Part shown: positions 8,056 through 16,375 of the stretch, piece after piece
How the letters are laid out: every line of letters begins with the position of its first letter
How positions within the stretch are numbered: the stretch's first letter is position 1
Assembly (NCBI GenBank): GCA_965199135.1
Contig: OZ240685.1
Span: forward strand, 2,418,001 to 2,482,000
Source of the DNA: EB88 sp965199135
Lineage (GTDB): Bacteria; Acidobacteriota; Terriglobia; Terriglobales; Acidobacteriaceae
Reading direction: 5' to 3'
Length of the DNA: 64,000 nt
The notes under the pieces: generated by a model
The model's input: the letters and a program-made list of their open reading frames with translations, nothing else
Databases searched by the model: none
Told to the model about the DNA's origin: nothing
Position numbers and translations under genes: made by a program

Positions 8056-10266
8056 TTACTTACGCTCGAGCGTGAAGGCTGTGCTGTCGTAATCACCGCG
8101 CACCACCACCTGCACGCCTGCGCCCATCAGAGCAGCACCGGTGGCCGTCTGCGGCAGCATCGCACCCTTCTTGCTATCCACAGCAGTCAGTTTGTACGTG
8201 TCGTTGGGCACGAGCCCCTGGAGGTGGATCGTCGGAAATGGTTCGCCGTACTGCTCCGAGTGGAGAAACGCGAAAACCACAGCGTGTGACTTATCGGGAG
8301 CGACATACTCGGTTGCCCAGTGGCCCGTGGCATCCAGCGACGGAGTAAGCCGGTATAAGTCGCCCTGCTGCACCAGCGGGCGAACGGACTTGTAAAAGGC
8401 GACCTTCGACTGCGCGAGCTGCATCTCGTCGTCGGTCCACTTATTCAGATTGCCCCCAATGCCGAGCGATCCGGTCATAGCGACGTCGAAACGGAAAGCA
8501 AGCGGGATCGTGCGCATGTCGAGAAAGTTCGGCACGTCTGTGACCCAGGCCATCATGACGCCCGGCGTGTAGGCGTGGGAGAAGCCATCTTGGATGGTCA
8601 AACGATCCAGGGCATCCGTGTTGTCAGAGGTCCATACTTCATCGGTGTAACGGAGGATGCCGTCATCCACCCGCCCACCGCCACCGGAGCAGGACTCGAT
8701 CTCGAGCTTCGGATGCTTGCGGCGAAGCTCGGCCAGGATGCTGTACAGGTTCTCGACGTAGCGGATATAGATCGTCTGCTGTTCGGGGAGCGGAACAGTC
8801 TCCCAGCCTGGTTCAGACCAGTTGCGGTTATAGTCCCACTTCAGAAAGTCGATCTGGTTCTTGGAGACAAGCTCGTCGAGAAAATTGAAGACATAGGCTC
8901 GCACATCTGGGCGAGCCAAGTTGAGCAGCAGCTGATTGCGTGCTTCGGTGCGCGGTCGCCCAGGGAAGTGCATCGCCCAGTCAGGATGTTTGCGGTAAAG
9001 ATCGCTGTTCGGGTTCACCATCTCGGGCTCCACCCAGATGCCAAAATCCATTCCCAGCTGGTGAGCGCGATCAATCACAGGCGCAAGGCCATGCGGGAAC
9101 TTCTGCGGATTGACATACCAGTCGCCAAGCCCGGCATGGTCGTCCGCGCGTTGGCCGAACCAGCCGTCATCGATCACAAACCGCTCTACTCCGAGCTTGG
9201 CTGCGCGTTCCAGCAGGGGCAGCTGCCCGGCCTCACTGACATCGAACCCAGTCGCCTCCCAGGAGTTAAAGAGCACCGGACGCAGCTTTGGCTTTGGCGC
9301 CTGGGGGAGGATCTCCGCCTGCTGAAAGTGGTGGAAGATGCGTGAGGCCTCGCCCTCACCTGCGGAGGTATAGCCCGCATAAAAGATCGGCGTCGTCTGT
9401 GATGCGCCTGGCGCGAGTGGCAGCGCGAAGTCGAAAGGGTTGTACCCGCCGGTGATCCGAACATTGTGAGCCTCGGCTTCTTCAACCATGATGCGCCAGC
9501 TGCCGCTCCATCCCAGCTCTCCGAACCATACCGGGCCGGCCTCTTCGCTGGTCACCCCCTGCTCCCCGATCGAAAACCATGGATTGGCCTGGTGGCTGGT
9601 GCTGCCGCGACGGCTTTCAAGCACCTGTTCTCCCGGATGAATCGCGCTGCGCTGGAGCTGCCACTCGCCGCCCCAGCGGCCGGTGAGCGAGGAGAGCTGG
9701 TACCGCGGGTCTGGCGGAAGATTCAGGGTGCCGCTGGCGAGATTCGTAACAGTGGCTGTGTCTTTTCCCTTGTTCTCAATCGTGGCCCAGCGTCCAAGTA
9801 TGCCCTCCGGGAAGACCTTGTAGTAAAGGTGGACGTAGATCGGCTCAACCTCGTCCTTCAGCGTCAATTCGAGCGTGTCCGCGCCCTGCTGCTGTGCGCT
9901 GTCGAAGACCAGCTTCATCGAACGATTGCCGTTTGCAAAGTCTGCCTTGAGCGCGGGCTCATAGGCCAGGCCTCCGCCCCATGCCGGATACTCGAGCGGG
10001 GTAGTCGAGATTCCCGGTTCAAACGACGCGATCTCGCCATGCATTTTCGCGGCAGGCAAGCCGGAGAAGTCACTCAGTTCCGGTCCCCAATATAGGGTTT
10101 GCGGCATCTTCTGCTCGTTGAGTCCAACGGCATAACTCATCTGGTCGGCAGTAAGCAGCCACGCGGCTCCACCTGGTGCAGCCTGGATCGAGGTGTGTTG
10201 TCCGTACGTGACTGGGGCCACAACAAAGGCGAAGGCAGCGAGGGTTAGCGTGGTACGCAGAGGCAC
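8056..10266 (-). CDS. GH36 alpha-galactosidase, secreted
   Basis: The 736-aa product starts at GTG 10266 with a GGGAGA ribosome site and a signal peptide (MPLRTTLTLAAFAFVVAPVTYGQ). GH36 features are the N-terminal beta-supersandwich, LFNSWEATGFDVSE, FVIDDGWFGQR, GIWVEPEMVNPNSDLYRKHPDW, FLKWDYNR with nucleophile Asp478, and EIESCSGGGGR / VWTSDNTD containing the expected acid/base Asp. It hydrolyses terminal alpha-galactosides. The stop is 2 nt from the convergent GH18 stop. The kinase/regulator pair lies 82 nt upstream on the same strand, so read-through from it is possible. Confidence 0.95.
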   Translation of the reverse strand: MPLRTTLTLAAFAFVVAPVTYGQHTSIQAAPGGAAWLLTADQMSYAVGLNEQKMPQTLYWGPELSDFSGLPAAKMHGEIASFEPGISTTPLEYPAWGGGLAYEPALKADFANGNRSMKLVFDSAQQQGADTLELTLKDEVEPIYVHLYYKVFPEGILGRWATIENKGKDTATVTNLASGTLNLPPDPRYQLSSLTGRWGGEWQLQRSAIHPGEQVLESRRGSTSHQANPWFSIGEQGVTSEEAGPVWFGELGWSGSWRIMVEEAEAHNVRITGGYNPFDFALPLAPGASQTTPIFYAGYTSAGEGEASRIFHHFQQAEILPQAPKPKLRPVLFNSWEATGFDVSEAGQLPLLERAAKLGVERFVIDDGWFGQRADDHAGLGDWYVNPQKFPHGLAPVIDRAHQLGMDFGIWVEPEMVNPNSDLYRKHPDWAMHFPGRPRTEARNQLLLNLARPDVRAYVFNFLDELVSKNQIDFLKWDYNRNWSEPGWETVPLPEQQTIYIRYVENLYSILAELRRKHPKLEIESCSGGGGRVDDGILRYTDEVWTSDNTDALDRLTIQDGFSHAYTPGVMMAWVTDVPNFLDMRTIPLAFRFDVAMTGSLGIGGNLNKWTDDEMQLAQSKVAFYKSVRPLVQQGDLYRLTPSLDATGHWATEYVAPDKSHAVVFAFLHSEQYGEPFPTIHLQGLVPNDTYKLTAVDSKKGAMLPQTATGAALMGAGVQVVVRGDYDSTAFTLERK

Positions 10267-10348
10267 AAGTGATCTCCCTGAGCAGAGAGACTACCAGTGT
10301 AGGGGTACGAGCGTCAGGAGCCTTGCCGGTTCACCCTGCGAGAGCAGA

Positions 10349-10849
10349 TCAGGAAATGAGTTCTCGGAGACGCCGCACCAGTTCTCGAGGATGAAGCGGC
10401 TTTGGCCAGAGTTCGAAGCCGTACCCGTTCTGACGGGCTTCGTCCATGAGGTCGCCCACGCCGGCCTGCCCTGAGAACAGCACGACGCGTGTTTCGGGGC
10501 ACTGCGAACGAATCTGAATGCCGGTCTCGATGCCATTCCGGCCGGGCATGCGAACGTCCGTAAGTACAATATTCGGACAAATCGAAGGCAGGGCCGCGAG
10601 CGCTGCTTCGCCACTGTAGAAGGCCGTCGCGGCAAAGCCATTCATGTTCAGAATGCGCGTCAAGGTATCTGCGATGATCTGCTCGTCATCCACGACGAGG
10701 ACACGCATGGGTTCGGCGCGTCCGTCCGGACACTCCGCCGCTTCTGCGTGTGTATGGAGTGAGTGCTCCGGTTCAAGGAAGTTGCCCAAGACCCAGACGG
10801 GAATACCCTGGCCTGGCAGGTCCCAGTGACCTATTCCGTGCTGATTCAT
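10349..10849 (-). CDS. Single-domain response regulator with 50-aa N-terminal extension
   Basis: The C-terminal ~118 residues are a CheY-like receiver: MRVLVVDDEQII, acceptor Asp in VLTDVRMPGRNG, FSGQ, and the conserved Lys in WPKPLHPRELV. There is no output domain. The ATG at 10849 overlaps the kinase stop as ATGA, indicating translational coupling. Starting there gives 166 aa with an unfamiliar leader (MNQHGIGHWDLPGQGIPVWV). An internal Met before RVLVVDDE would give a bare receiver. It is the probable phosphorylation partner of the adjacent kinase. The downstream effector is unknown. Confidence 0.85.
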   Translation of the reverse strand: MNQHGIGHWDLPGQGIPVWVLGNFLEPEHSLHTHAEAAECPDGRAEPMRVLVVDDEQIIADTLTRILNMNGFAATAFYSGEAALAALPSICPNIVLTDVRMPGRNGIETGIQIRSQCPETRVVLFSGQAGVGDLMDEARQNGYGFELWPKPLHPRELVRRLRELIS

Positions 10850-13026
10850 TGCACAGTACTCCTGAAGGGGCGGATCGGAAGCGTGATCATAAAAGAAGTA
10901 CCACACCGATCGCCCGTGCTGCTGCGGAACCGAATGGAGCCACCTTGCTTCTCCAGGATGTTCTTTGAAACCCAGAGTCCCAGGCCATTGCCGATCTCGC
11001 GCTTTGTTGTGAAAAACGCGGTGAAGAGCTTTTTTCGATTGCTCTTTTCAATTCCTGAACCACTGTCAGCAACCGTGAGTCGAAGCACAGGCTGCCGGGT
11101 GGCGAAGTTGAATGACAAACGCGCCGTGATGCGAATCTCACCCTGTTCCGTGGCATGCATCGCATTCGCAATGAGGTTGGAAAGGACCTGCCGTAACTCG
11201 CCCTGCAGGCAGGTGAGCCAGACGGGTTGCACGCGGGAATAATCCACCTGGAGGGAGCGGGATTCGGGCCGCCGCTCGAAGATCGCGACGGTTTCGCTGA
11301 CAAGCTCCTGAATATTGACGCGTACCGGGCCGAGTGTGTCTCGGTAAAAGCCAAGTGTCTGCTGGGCGATGTGCGTGACGCGGCTCAGTTCCGCATCAGC
11401 GTGCTGTAGCAGTTTGGCGGTGCTTTCGCTCAGGCTCTCGTCGAGAGATGCGAGATAGATGAGGTTTGTGACAGACTCAAGCGGGTTGTTGATCTCGTGC
11501 GCGATGGTGGCTGCGAGTCTGCCTGCTGCAGCGAGCTTCTCCGTCTCGCGCAGCAGATCATCCGCATGCCGGCGTTCCGTGGTATCGCCGACCAGGCCCG
11601 TGAACCGCGCGGCGCCGAATGCGTCCTGATAAAAACTGCCCCGTACCCAGAGCCAGCGTTCGCTTCCATCGGCCAGGTTCAGGCGTGCCTCATAGTTGAG
11701 TTCTTGTCGCTCTTCCATGGCGTGCTGAAAGGCGCGACGGACAAGCGGCTGCTCCTCAGGATGGTATCTTCCTACTGCTTCTTCCAGCTTCCACGAGTGG
11801 CGATCAGAAGCATAACCAAAGAGCTCCCGTGCGCGATCGGAGAAGGTTATCTCCTGCGTGGCCGGGTCGTACGTCCATGTGCCGAAGCAGCCTGTATCGA
11901 GTGCAAGACGATATACCTCGGCGCGTTGCCGTTCGAGCTCTCTCTGCCGCGTGGCCTGGAGGGCCACATTGACCGAGGAGGCGACTGCATTCACGAACAT
12001 CGTGTAGCCCTCGTCGATGCGAAGGCGTGGGTCCAGCCCGCAGAGGAAGAACGCAGGCGGGGTTCCCGCACCTCTCGAATAGGGCAGCGGGATCACGAGA
12101 AGCTGCATGGGCGAACCGCTCGGCTCCCGCAACCGGACACCTGTTTCGTCCGACCGCATCTGGAAGAGGCGCGAGCCGGGGGGATGCTGCTTGCGAAAGG
12201 GAACCAGTTCCGCCCAACTGGGCAACAGCGGCCGCGCTTCAGGATCCCTGACATCGCGCTTCAGGGACGCTGGCGCGAACTGTGTGGCCGCATCGCTCGT
12301 GAGTTCATGGGAGTAGATCGCCTCGCGGATGAACTCTTGGCTGTCAGTCGGCGACTGGCTGTAGAAGGCCACGAGGGGAAAATCCTGCGGGAATCGGCCC
12401 AGCATTTCGGTCGAGTCGCGCCCGATGCAAGAGCTGTCCACGGCGGCTGCCAAGGCGCTTGAGAGGCCCTGCAGGACCCGCGCTCGGCGTTCGCTGAGTA
12501 CGCGGGGCGTTGTTTCAATCAGCCCGACGAAGATCCCGATACTGGCGCCGTCTTCTGAGCAGATGGGGCTGCTCGTGTGGGTGAAGTAGCACTCCTGCAC
12601 GAGACCCTCGTGCGTGATCGGGACTGGGAAGTCGTCAACCTGTCCCGATTCACCCTTGTGCATCGCCCGGTGGAGCATGGCGCTGATCTCGGACCAGGCA
12701 CCGACAAGCACCTCCTCTGCAGGCTGTCCAAGCGTGCCGGGGTGTCGCGCTCCAGGGATACGGCTCCATGCGTCGTTGTAGAGAACGTAGAGCTGCGGGC
12801 CCCAGAAGACACAGGCGGGCATTGGTGAGTTCAGGCAGAGACTGATTGAGGAGCGCAGCGGTGGGGACCAGGAGTCGGGATGGCCAAATGGCGTGTTCGA
12901 CCAGGGCCAGTTGCGCATCAAGCTTCCCACGGTGCCGCCTCCCCGAAGGAAGAAGTGCTGGTGCGGACTGCTCGCCGGGTCCTCTGTGGAACCGAAGTGC
13001 GCCGCCTTGGGGATGCCGTTTAACAA
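10846..13026 (-). CDS. Soluble PAS-GAF-PAS sensor histidine kinase
   Basis: The frame is open to a TTG at 13119, but GAGGAAGG at 13033-13040 lies 6 nt before the TTG at 13026, giving 726 aa. No membrane segments are seen. Order: N-terminal PAS (MRNWPWSNTPFGHPDSW to ARVLQGLSS), a GAF-like region, a second PAS with PAC (FGTWTYDPATQEITFSDRARELFGY to VGDTTERR), then HisKA with IAHEINNPLESV (His510) and HATPase_c with N box NLIANAMHATEQG and DSGSGI / GNGLGLWVSKNI. It is a cytosolic sensor of unknown ligand. ATGA overlap with the response regulator defines the pair. Confidence 0.9.
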   Translation of the reverse strand: MLNGIPKAAHFGSTEDPASSPHQHFFLRGGGTVGSLMRNWPWSNTPFGHPDSWSPPLRSSISLCLNSPMPACVFWGPQLYVLYNDAWSRIPGARHPGTLGQPAEEVLVGAWSEISAMLHRAMHKGESGQVDDFPVPITHEGLVQECYFTHTSSPICSEDGASIGIFVGLIETTPRVLSERRARVLQGLSSALAAAVDSSCIGRDSTEMLGRFPQDFPLVAFYSQSPTDSQEFIREAIYSHELTSDAATQFAPASLKRDVRDPEARPLLPSWAELVPFRKQHPPGSRLFQMRSDETGVRLREPSGSPMQLLVIPLPYSRGAGTPPAFFLCGLDPRLRIDEGYTMFVNAVASSVNVALQATRQRELERQRAEVYRLALDTGCFGTWTYDPATQEITFSDRARELFGYASDRHSWKLEEAVGRYHPEEQPLVRRAFQHAMEERQELNYEARLNLADGSERWLWVRGSFYQDAFGAARFTGLVGDTTERRHADDLLRETEKLAAAGRLAATIAHEINNPLESVTNLIYLASLDESLSESTAKLLQHADAELSRVTHIAQQTLGFYRDTLGPVRVNIQELVSETVAIFERRPESRSLQVDYSRVQPVWLTCLQGELRQVLSNLIANAMHATEQGEIRITARLSFNFATRQPVLRLTVADSGSGIEKSNRKKLFTAFFTTKREIGNGLGLWVSKNILEKQGGSIRFRSSTGDRCGTSFMITLPIRPFRSTVQ

Positions 13027-13183
13027 TAGATGCCTTCCTCGACAGCCGGGTGATGGTACCCGAAGCGAATCGGGGGCGTCCGAAGACGCTTCTCCTTTGT
13101 TCGATGCCAAACGGACCAAGGCGGACGATGGATCGCTCTGTTTTCCCTCCTGTACTTACGAAGGGCCGGTGCTTCCAGCAAAA

Positions 13184-13210
13184 ACGCGGCCGCCTTGTGG
13201 GCGGCCGCGT
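13184..13210 (-). terminator. Rho-independent terminator of the 13.2-kb hydrolase gene
   Basis: An 11-bp GC stem (13184-13194 with 13200-13210) with a 5-nt loop is followed on the minus strand by TTTTT, 22 bp after the stop of the minus-strand gene. This is a textbook intrinsic terminator. Confidence 0.85.
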
Positions 13211-13232
13211 CCGTCGCATGCTGTGCCGACGG

Positions 13233-14519
13233 TTACTTCTTGCTGAAGATGAGCGCCGTCGGGTAGGAGGAAACATAGGTGAGGTAGCTGCCATTCAGAC
13301 CGGCGACGGGAAAGGTCCCATCCTCGGCGGGGGTGAAGTAGCTCACGTTCCAAGAGCCATTCATCTGTACCGTTACCGGAACCGGCGTGATGAGCTGAAG
13401 GATCTCCTGGGCCAGGTTCCAGACGGGCGCCTCGTTCCACAGGAACAGGACAACGGAGCCATCTGATTTGGTGAGAGCCAGGGTGTGCGCTGTGCTCGGC
13501 AGGCCAGAGATGGCTGCCTGCACGCTCACCGGGGATGAGGCTGCATCGGTCGGCAGCACGTCCGCAATGTGGTGCATGGCATAGGCAATGATCTTGGGCG
13601 AGTTGTTGATGTCAAAGAAGCCGAAGTGATCGTTGATGTTTGACCCGTTGGGATCGGCATAGGCGTCTTCGAGCATGAAGGCGAAGGTCCGGGTGGTGCC
13701 CTGCAGTGCCGCGTCGAAGTAGTCGTTGAGCATCATCTCAGCCTGCGCCGGTTGGTCGACACCGCCCCAGTCCTTGGACTGCGGCAGCGTGTAGTAGCCA
13801 GTCTCGGTGATGGCCTTTGGGTACTGGCCGGGCATCGTGAAGTGGGACGTGAACTCGTTGGTGATCCAGTTGTAGGGCTGCTGTCCGTCGTGCGGGTAGG
13901 GATGTCCGTTCGCGAGATCAGCAAGCCCGGGGTTGGCGGAGAGATCGATCGGTGCGCCGCCGGTGAGGTAGTACACAGGAACGCCGCTCAGGTTGCTGTC
14001 ACTGTGTACTGCGGAGTAGATCTGGCGCTGGATAGCTTCAGCCGCCTGTTCCTCGGTCTCGCCCGCGGGAACGTTGGTGACGGGAAAGTTGTTGATCTCG
14101 TTTGGTCCTTCGACGGAACGAACGACGCCAGGATACTGCTGCGCAAGCTGATCCAATTGCTGCATCTGCGTGGACAGGCTGTAGTTGCCATCGATGAGAA
14201 AGTCGAATTGGATCCCTGCAGCAGCCAGCGTCCGAACAGCGGCAAGACCCTGACCTGCAGGTTGCCACGCGCTCGGATTCGGCGTGTAGTCCCGAACATT
14301 CCTGATGCCGACAAACTGGAGGTCACTTAGCACCGCAGAGGCGTTCGCATAAGTGCTGTCGGTATATTCCATCTGCACAACGACACCAAGGCTGCTTTGA
14401 AAGGTCGAGAGCGGCATGGAGGGGATGGTTTGATAGCTTTGCGCCAGAAGCACACCAGGGGTGCACAGCACGGCCATCACGGCAGACAAGCAGGGGAAGT
14501 TCCAGGAAGAGCGAGACAT
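13233..14519 (-). CDS. Secreted clan-A-like glycoside hydrolase of uncharacterised family (paralogue 1)
   Basis: A GTG at 14537 is in frame, but GAAGGA 6 nt before the ATG at 14519 makes that the better start (428 aa, signal peptide ending ...PGVLLAQ). A TIM-barrel fold is suggested by GVVVQMEYTDSTY, VEGPNEINNF (Glu141, candidate acid/base), LANGHPYPH and AITETGYY (Glu239, candidate nucleophile). The spacing fits retaining clan GH-A enzymes. The C-terminal ~100 residues form a small beta domain. It is clearly homologous to the protein at 50223. It sits at the downstream end of the exopolysaccharide block, so cleavage or trimming of that polymer is a reasonable but unproven guess. I do not recognise a named family. 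Confidence 0.75.
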   Translation of the reverse strand: MSRSSWNFPCLSAVMAVLCTPGVLLAQSYQTIPSMPLSTFQSSLGVVVQMEYTDSTYANASAVLSDLQFVGIRNVRDYTPNPSAWQPAGQGLAAVRTLAAAGIQFDFLIDGNYSLSTQMQQLDQLAQQYPGVVRSVEGPNEINNFPVTNVPAGETEEQAAEAIQRQIYSAVHSDSNLSGVPVYYLTGGAPIDLSANPGLADLANGHPYPHDGQQPYNWITNEFTSHFTMPGQYPKAITETGYYTLPQSKDWGGVDQPAQAEMMLNDYFDAALQGTTRTFAFMLEDAYADPNGSNINDHFGFFDINNSPKIIAYAMHHIADVLPTDAASSPVSVQAAISGLPSTAHTLALTKSDGSVVLFLWNEAPVWNLAQEILQLITPVPVTVQMNGSWNVSYFTPAEDGTFPVAGLNGSYLTYVSSYPTALIFSKK

Positions 14520-14856
14520 GTCAATCCTTCGGGGCACCGCGGTAGCAAGTTGTCTGCGTCGCCGTGCAAAGTTATTGTTCTTTCTCGCATCCTAACCCGA
14601 AGCTTGCAGTCCGCCTAGATAGCGATGGTTCGCAATTCGCTCAATACAGGGCACATATAGTGATTCACCCGCATAAGAGGCACGGTACTTTGTCGGTAAC
14701 ATGCAGCAAAGTTTGCAACTTATCGCGTAGCTTTTGTCTGAATGTGGAAGTGATTACTTAATTGGGCTGCTCAGAATTGCCTGCTACGTAGAAGTTGCAT
14801 GCGCGCTTCTCCGCGGCAGGGATGCGCGAAAATTTATTTTCGCGCATATGCTTCCC
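14520..14856. other. Intergenic region between hydrolase and Wzy-like gene
   Basis: About 340 bp without a credible gene. It should hold the promoter of the minus-strand hydrolase and contains the inverted repeat described separately. The base composition is AT-richer than the flanking genes. No operator could be assigned. Confidence 0.5.
14822..14847 (-). terminator. Perfect inverted repeat after the Wzy-like gene
   Basis: Two 12-bp arms (14822-14833, 14836-14847) separated by 2 nt lie 9 bp beyond the stop of the polymerase-like gene at 14857. The outer part is GC-rich and the inner part A/T. No U-tract follows, so it may be a terminator at the end of the polysaccharide operon or an mRNA-stabilising stem. 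Confidence 0.5.
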
Positions 14857-16242
14857 TTACTGCTGTGAGACCAGTCGGGGCCTTGCCAAGGGCCGGGGAT
14901 GGCGCAGCATGGCAGCCTCGGTGAGTGGAATCCGGCGTGGCTTCGCTGCCGTGGCGACGGCGAAGAGCAGCCAGATGACCGGCATAATCGGGTCCGGGGT
15001 CGCTACCACCAGCCCCACGAGCATCACGGCGATTGCGAACAGCGAACGCTCGTAGAGCTCGAAGCGGGCGTAGCGACGAGGGCGCAGCAGCGGCCGATAC
15101 AACTGAAAGACGAAGAAGGTGAACAGCAGCACGCCGGGGATGCCAACGTTCCCCATCAGCGAGCAGGCGAAGCTCGAGGCGCGCACACTGCCCCAGCCTG
15201 CCCCGAAATAGTAGGAGTCATGCGAGGTCTGTAAGGCGAGCGTATTCCAGAGCGAGCGCTCGCGGTAGGAGTCGGAGTCAACCTTGTTGATGAAGACCGT
15301 GTCGAACACCTTGGTGACCGTCTGCGGGACATCCGTGACCAGCACCAGCGGGATGGCAACGGCAACCACTGCCAGGACAACCAGGACCTTGATCGGAGCT
15401 ACGCCTCTGCGGCCGAACGAGAAGCGCAGGTAGATCATCACCCCGAGCATGATCAGGGTAGCCAGGCAGGCATATCCGACGGTCGAGACCGTCAGGATCA
15501 GAGCTACCAGGATCAGCAGGAAGGACCCTGCAGACTGCCAGCGGATGCGATGGGTCGCCAGATGCCAGCTGATCAGGGCCAGCCCGGTCGCGAGATAAAA
15601 GGCGGCTTCCGAGGCTTCAGAGAGAGTCGAATCGAGACGCCACACGCCACCCACCTTGTAGGCGTCGTAGATCACATGGGTGGTGTTGGTGTAGAGGATC
15701 GCCGAGGGGTAGGGAACGTGAAGCGTGGCATTTGCCAGCTGGTACATGGAAAAGGCAGCGATCGTCACGGCGGCCCGGATATACCAGGTCACCGCGGTAC
15801 GGAGCTGTTCCCGCGTGCTGTGCAGCGCGATGAAGTAGACGGTGACCGCTGCGAGCAGGTAGCCGGTCTGGGCGAAGTTGCTCATCGTCCAGGTGAGGTG
15901 CGTGTTCAGCCCATTTTTGGAGTTGCTGACGAAGATGCCGTGAAAGAGAAAGGGGCAGAGCACAGCAGAAGCAACGGCGTAGCCGACAAAGAGCAGCAGC
16001 GCATAGAAGGCGGAGCGATTCAGCCCGGGCACCGGCTTCCAGCGCATCTTGCCGGTCAGGATCTTGATAGGCAGGCAGATCGCGAGCGCGAGGATCCAGG
16101 GCGAGATCGGCGATCCGGCGATGTTGAGCGCCGAAGCCGCGTCGAAGATGGACGTGAACAGGATGATGGGCAGCAGCTCGCCCTTGGTGCGCCACCACAG
16201 AAAAGCAATCAGTACAAGCAGAGGTAGGGTCGAAGCAGTCAT
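14857..16242 (-). CDS. O-antigen ligase/polymerase-like (Wzy-type) membrane protein
   Basis: The frame is open from 16356, but the upstream 38 residues are not membrane-like; the ATG at 16242 opens directly into a hydrophobic helix (MTASTLPLLVLIAFLWW), giving 461 aa. About ten to twelve transmembrane segments are visible with a large outside loop (about residues 285-375, VTDVPQTVTKVFDTVF and GAGWGSVRASSFA), the layout of the O-antigen ligase/Wzy superfamily. It would polymerise or ligate undecaprenyl-linked repeat units at the periplasmic face. It is the last gene of the polysaccharide run, 133 bp after the sugar transferase. Ligase and polymerase cannot be told apart from sequence alone. Confidence 0.8.
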   Translation of the reverse strand: MTASTLPLLVLIAFLWWRTKGELLPIILFTSIFDAASALNIAGSPISPWILALAICLPIKILTGKMRWKPVPGLNRSAFYALLLFVGYAVASAVLCPFLFHGIFVSNSKNGLNTHLTWTMSNFAQTGYLLAAVTVYFIALHSTREQLRTAVTWYIRAAVTIAAFSMYQLANATLHVPYPSAILYTNTTHVIYDAYKVGGVWRLDSTLSEASEAAFYLATGLALISWHLATHRIRWQSAGSFLLILVALILTVSTVGYACLATLIMLGVMIYLRFSFGRRGVAPIKVLVVLAVVAVAIPLVLVTDVPQTVTKVFDTVFINKVDSDSYRERSLWNTLALQTSHDSYYFGAGWGSVRASSFACSLMGNVGIPGVLLFTFFVFQLYRPLLRPRRYARFELYERSLFAIAVMLVGLVVATPDPIMPVIWLLFAVATAAKPRRIPLTEAAMLRHPRPLARPRLVSQQ

Positions 16243-16375
16243 CGCTGGCTTTCTTTTCTGAACGAGGTGTGGTGTCTGAGGTACACCAGGGTGCGCTTCT
16301 ATCAAACTAGCAGCGCCCGGACCAGCCTTCCATGGGTCGGTCGCATCCGGGCGCATGCTTCAGGAAACAGAGTCG

